Of a stretch of 64,000 nt of DNA, positions 61,751 through 64,000 are shown one piece after another. The notes beneath the pieces are model-generated. The model ran no database searches. It was not told where the DNA came from and saw nothing but the letters and a program-made list of their open reading frames with translations. Source of the DNA: Actinomycetota bacterium. GTDB lineage: Bacteria > Actinomycetota > Acidimicrobiia > Acidimicrobiales > Aldehydirespiratoraceae. The stretch's first letter is position 1; every line of letters begins with the position of its first letter. The stretch covers positions 62,001 to 126,000 of the forward strand of contig JAPOHW010000011.1 of NCBI GenBank assembly GCA_029979265.1, written 5' to 3'. Both the position numbers and the translations under genes were made by a program.

Positions 61751-62407
61751 TCAGCCGAGGACGAGAATCACGAGAACAACGACTGCAACCACGGCGATCA
61801 CCGTCGGGATCAGTCGCTTCGCAACCGCACCACCTGCAACCTCGAGCAGATCGAGGACATCGTCTTCCTGCTCTCCCTTGCCATCACCAGGATCGGTAGC
61901 AGGAGCGGCTGCACGATCATCGATCGCAGCAGACTCCTCGGCCGCGAATCCATCCCCGCCCTCGGGGCGATCGAGCTTGCCTTCGATGCACTCGGCGAAC
62001 TGTCCGAGCAGCTTCTTCGACACATCGGCCATGACACCGCGGCCGAACTGCGCAACCTTGCCCGACACCTTGAGATCGGTCGAGATCGCAACCACCGTGC
62101 CATCACCGTCCTCGGTCATGGTCGCAGTGATGTCGGCCGACGCATTGCCGGCGCCCCGCTTGTCACGGCCCGACGCCTTGAGGACCACGATGCGGTCGGT
62201 CTCGTTCATCTCCACCACGGTCGCAGTACCGGCGTATTCAGCGGTGACCGGTCCGACCTTCACCTTCATCTGGCCGTGGAAATCGTCGCCCTCCTGGCCG
62301 GTGAGCTCTGCACCCGGGAGACACGGAGCGATGGCGGGGATGTCGGTGAGTAGTGCCCACGCCTGCTCGATCGGCGCAGCCACCCGGAAATCGTTCTCGA
62401 TCTTCAT
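61751..62407 (-). CDS. coxG: CoxG-like SRPBCC protein with C-terminal membrane anchor
   Basis: The 218-residue protein has the CoxG fold: FRVAAPIEQAWALLTDIPAIAPCLPGAEL in parts, and VKVGPVTAEYAGTATV, followed by an acidic linker and a C-terminal hydrophobic helix (VIAVVAVVVLVILVLG). Recent work ties CoxG to anchoring CO dehydrogenase to the membrane and to quinone delivery; that would fit the anchor. ATG 62407 lies seven bases after a TACTGT box. It is divergent from the moxR gene. Confidence 0.92.
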   Translation of the reverse strand: MKIENDFRVAAPIEQAWALLTDIPAIAPCLPGAELTGQEGDDFHGQMKVKVGPVTAEYAGTATVVEMNETDRIVVLKASGRDKRGAGNASADITATMTEDGDGTVVAISTDLKVSGKVAQFGRGVMADVSKKLLGQFAECIEGKLDRPEGGDGFAAEESAAIDDRAAAPATDPGDGKGEQEDDVLDLLEVAGGAVAKRLIPTVIAVVAVVVLVILVLG

Positions 62408-62414
62408 GGTGATC

Positions 62415-62420
62415 ACAGTA
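62415..62420 (-). promoter_or_regulatory. -10 box of coxG
   Basis: On the minus strand TACTGT ends seven bases before ATG 62407. Confidence 0.5.
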
Positions 62421-62442
62421 TCCGCGATCGGGCGGCGGGCCG

Positions 62443-62448
62443 TAGGGT
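62443..62448 (+). promoter_or_regulatory. -10 box of moxR-coxE operon
   Basis: TAGGGT ends seven bases before ATG 62456; it overlaps the GTG at 62447, so that codon is not the start. Confidence 0.5.
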
Positions 62449-62455
62449 GAACGTC

Positions 62456-63373
62456 ATGTCGAGTCCGCACCCTTCGTTGTCATCGGTCGATGCGGTCACC
62501 GTCGCCCTCGCCGAACAGGGGTATTTCGCAGACCGAGGCCTCGCCACCACGATCTTTCTTGCTGCGTCGCTGCAGCGGCCACTACTGCTCGAGGGCGAGG
62601 CGGGCGTAGGGAAGACCGAGGTCGCCAAGGTGCTTGCCGCCATCACCGGTGGCGAACTGATCCGCCTGCAGTGCTACGAGGGAATCGACGCTGGCCAAGC
62701 GCTCTACGAATGGAATTACACCCATCAGCTCCTGCATCTTCGCACCGCCGAAGCAGCAGGAACGGCAAGCGCCGCAACTGCTGACGCGCTCGAGGAAGAA
62801 CTGTTCACCGACCGCTTCCTCGTCCGTCGACCGATCCTGCGTGCGATCGATCATCGAAGCGACGTTCCACCTGTGCTGCTGATCGACGAGGTCGACCGAG
62901 CCGACGACGAGTTCGAAGCGTTCCTGCTCGAGGCCCTCTCGGATTTCACCGTGACCGTGCCCGAACTCGGGACGTTCCAGGCGGAGATTCGGCCGATCGT
63001 GATCATCACGTCGAACCGGACCCGAGACGTTCACGATGCCCTCAAACGTCGGGCGCTGCACCACTGGGTCGAACATCCCGACTTCGAACGCGAGGTGGCG
63101 ATCCTTCGGGCCAAGGCGCCCGCCGTGCCCGAGCAACTCGCGAACCAGATCGCCCGAGCCACCGGCGCCGTCCGCGAGCTCGGCATGTACAAAACGCCAG
63201 GTGTCGCAGAGACCCTCGACTGGGCCAATGCCGTGCACCTCCTCGGGGAAACGACGCTGACCGAGGAGTCGGTCGACGCCACCCTCGGCACGCTGCTGAA
63301 GTACCGCGAGGATCAAGAGCGGGTACGACGCGAAGGTCTCACCAACATTCTCGCCGCGGCGCTGAGCGCCTGA
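62456..63373 (+). CDS. coxD: MoxR-family AAA+ ATPase (CoxD-like)
   Basis: The 305-residue protein has Walker A GEAGVGKTEVAKVLA, Walker B VLLIDEVDRADDEFEAFLLE and sensor residues in ITSNRTRDVHDALKRR. MoxR/CoxD proteins, with a VWA partner, help assemble or load the metal centre of CO-dehydrogenase-type enzymes. The partner gene follows after three bases. Confidence 0.93.
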   Translation: MSSPHPSLSSVDAVTVALAEQGYFADRGLATTIFLAASLQRPLLLEGEAGVGKTEVAKVLAAITGGELIRLQCYEGIDAGQALYEWNYTHQLLHLRTAEAAGTASAATADALEEELFTDRFLVRRPILRAIDHRSDVPPVLLIDEVDRADDEFEAFLLEALSDFTVTVPELGTFQAEIRPIVIITSNRTRDVHDALKRRALHHWVEHPDFEREVAILRAKAPAVPEQLANQIARATGAVRELGMYKTPGVAETLDWANAVHLLGETTLTEESVDATLGTLLKYREDQERVRREGLTNILAAALSA

Positions 63374-63376
63374 GTC

Positions 63377-64000
63377 GTGGCGACTGCTGCACCCGCCATC
63401 GACACTGATCGGCTGGTTGCCGGGTTCGTTCACACCCTGCGACGGGGCGGTCTCGAGGTCACCGTCAGCCAGAGCGCGCTGTTCCGAGAAGCGCTCAAGG
63501 TTGTCGGACTCGGGAACGGTCTCGACGTGTACTGGTCGGGTCGATCGACACTGGTGACCAAACAGGAACACGTCGCCATGTATGACGCGATGTTCCTTGC
63601 CTTCTTTCACCACAACACGTCTGGTTTCCAGATGCGATTCGACGACGTCGTGCAGATGCTCTCCGACTCCTTCGACGGTGACACCGACGCCGACACCGAC
63701 GGAAACGACGATGACGAGCCGGCACTGCAGTTCTCCCGCTCCGAGCGACTTCACGACAAGGACTTCGGAGACTTCGACGACGCCGAGTTAGCCGAGGCCG
63801 AGCGTGTGATGGCGGCGCTGCAGGTTCGTCCGGCCCGACGCCGATCCAACCGCCATCGCCGATCACGGAGAGGCGACACCCCCGACCTTCGTCGCACGGT
63901 TCGTGCCGCCATGCGACGTGCCGGCGAACCGATCGAGCTTGCGACCACCGAACCCGGCGACAAGACCCGTCGGCTCGTGCTGCTGCTCGACATCAGCGGC
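63377..64000 (+). CDS. coxE: CoxE-like VWA-domain protein, 3' end cut off
   Basis: The frame starts at GTG 63377 and is open to the window edge (208 codons). The N-terminal part is helical, with a strongly acidic stretch (FDGDTDADTDGNDDDEP) and an arginine-rich stretch. The last residues, RRLVLLLDISG, begin the VWA domain with the DxSxS metal site. CoxE-type proteins act with the MoxR ATPase encoded three bases upstream. Confidence 0.9.
   Translation, partial: MATAAPAIDTDRLVAGFVHTLRRGGLEVTVSQSALFREALKVVGLGNGLDVYWSGRSTLVTKQEHVAMYDAMFLAFFHHNTSGFQMRFDDVVQMLSDSFDGDTDADTDGNDDDEPALQFSRSERLHDKDFGDFDDAELAEAERVMAALQVRPARRRSNRHRRSRRGDTPDLRRTVRAAMRRAGEPIELATTEPGDKTRRLVLLLDISG

Overview
The window is a GC-rich, densely packed bacterial chromosome segment; no gap between genes exceeds 300 bases (the largest is about 230 bp, at 9841-10069). 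A WhiB protein, a GlnR-like orphan regulator beside two glutamine synthetases, a WhiB/paired ArsA-like ATPase neighbourhood and several molybdenum hydroxylases point to an actinobacterium, perhaps of the class Acidimicrobiia; that class is an inference. I saw no insertion sequence, phage gene, CRISPR array or rRNA.

Layout. 1-12.1 kb: end of a HAD phosphatase gene, a YibE/F membrane protein, a UGA-decoding selenocysteine tRNA, a cation-chloride cotransporter-like carrier, a serine hydrolase, a sigma-70 factor, NadE, then divergent type II and type I glutamine synthetases with a GlnR-like regulator. 12.1-24.3 kb: RidA, a strikingly short xanthine-dehydrogenase-like fusion, a thioredoxin-fold lipoprotein, ErpA and Mrp (Fe-S assembly), FxsA, selA-selB, WhiB, NfeD and a pair of Get3/ArsA-like ATPases. 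24.3-41.3 kb: an accessory catabolic region. It holds two molybdenum hydroxylases (one fused, resembling the selenium-dependent xanthine dehydrogenase family, next to an SsnA-like aminohydrolase), an 8-oxoguanine-deaminase-like enzyme, two carbamoyl/ureido amidohydrolases, a CoA ligase, an enoyl-CoA hydratase, a 2-oxoglutarate dioxygenase, a Nudix hydrolase, and an unusual regulator made of a thiamine-binding-type domain and a YheO/DauR-type HTH. Two nearly identical 15-bp palindromes sit on the promoters of the two divergent gene pairs of this region, so I propose one regulon for purine or N-heterocycle breakdown. 41.4-51.5 kb: housekeeping (RibH2-type lumazine synthase, SerB, XseAB, polyprenyl synthase, PrfC) mixed with small enzymes. 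51.5-57.8 kb: an H-NOX gas sensor coupled to a GGDEF/EAL protein, then P450, ferredoxin and a degenerate glutamate-dehydrogenase-like protein. 57.8-64 kb: a form II CO-dehydrogenase-like coxSLM operon with coxG, a MoxR ATPase and the start of coxE.

A pattern runs through the window: about two dozen genes have a TANNNT box ending 6-9 bases before the start codon, the signature of leaderless transcription. It fixes several start codons, supports two tiny genes, and exposes a 25-bp intergenic region where two divergent -10 boxes share bases. SelA, SelB and the selenocysteine tRNA show that selenium is used, although no selenoprotein gene and no selD lie in the window.
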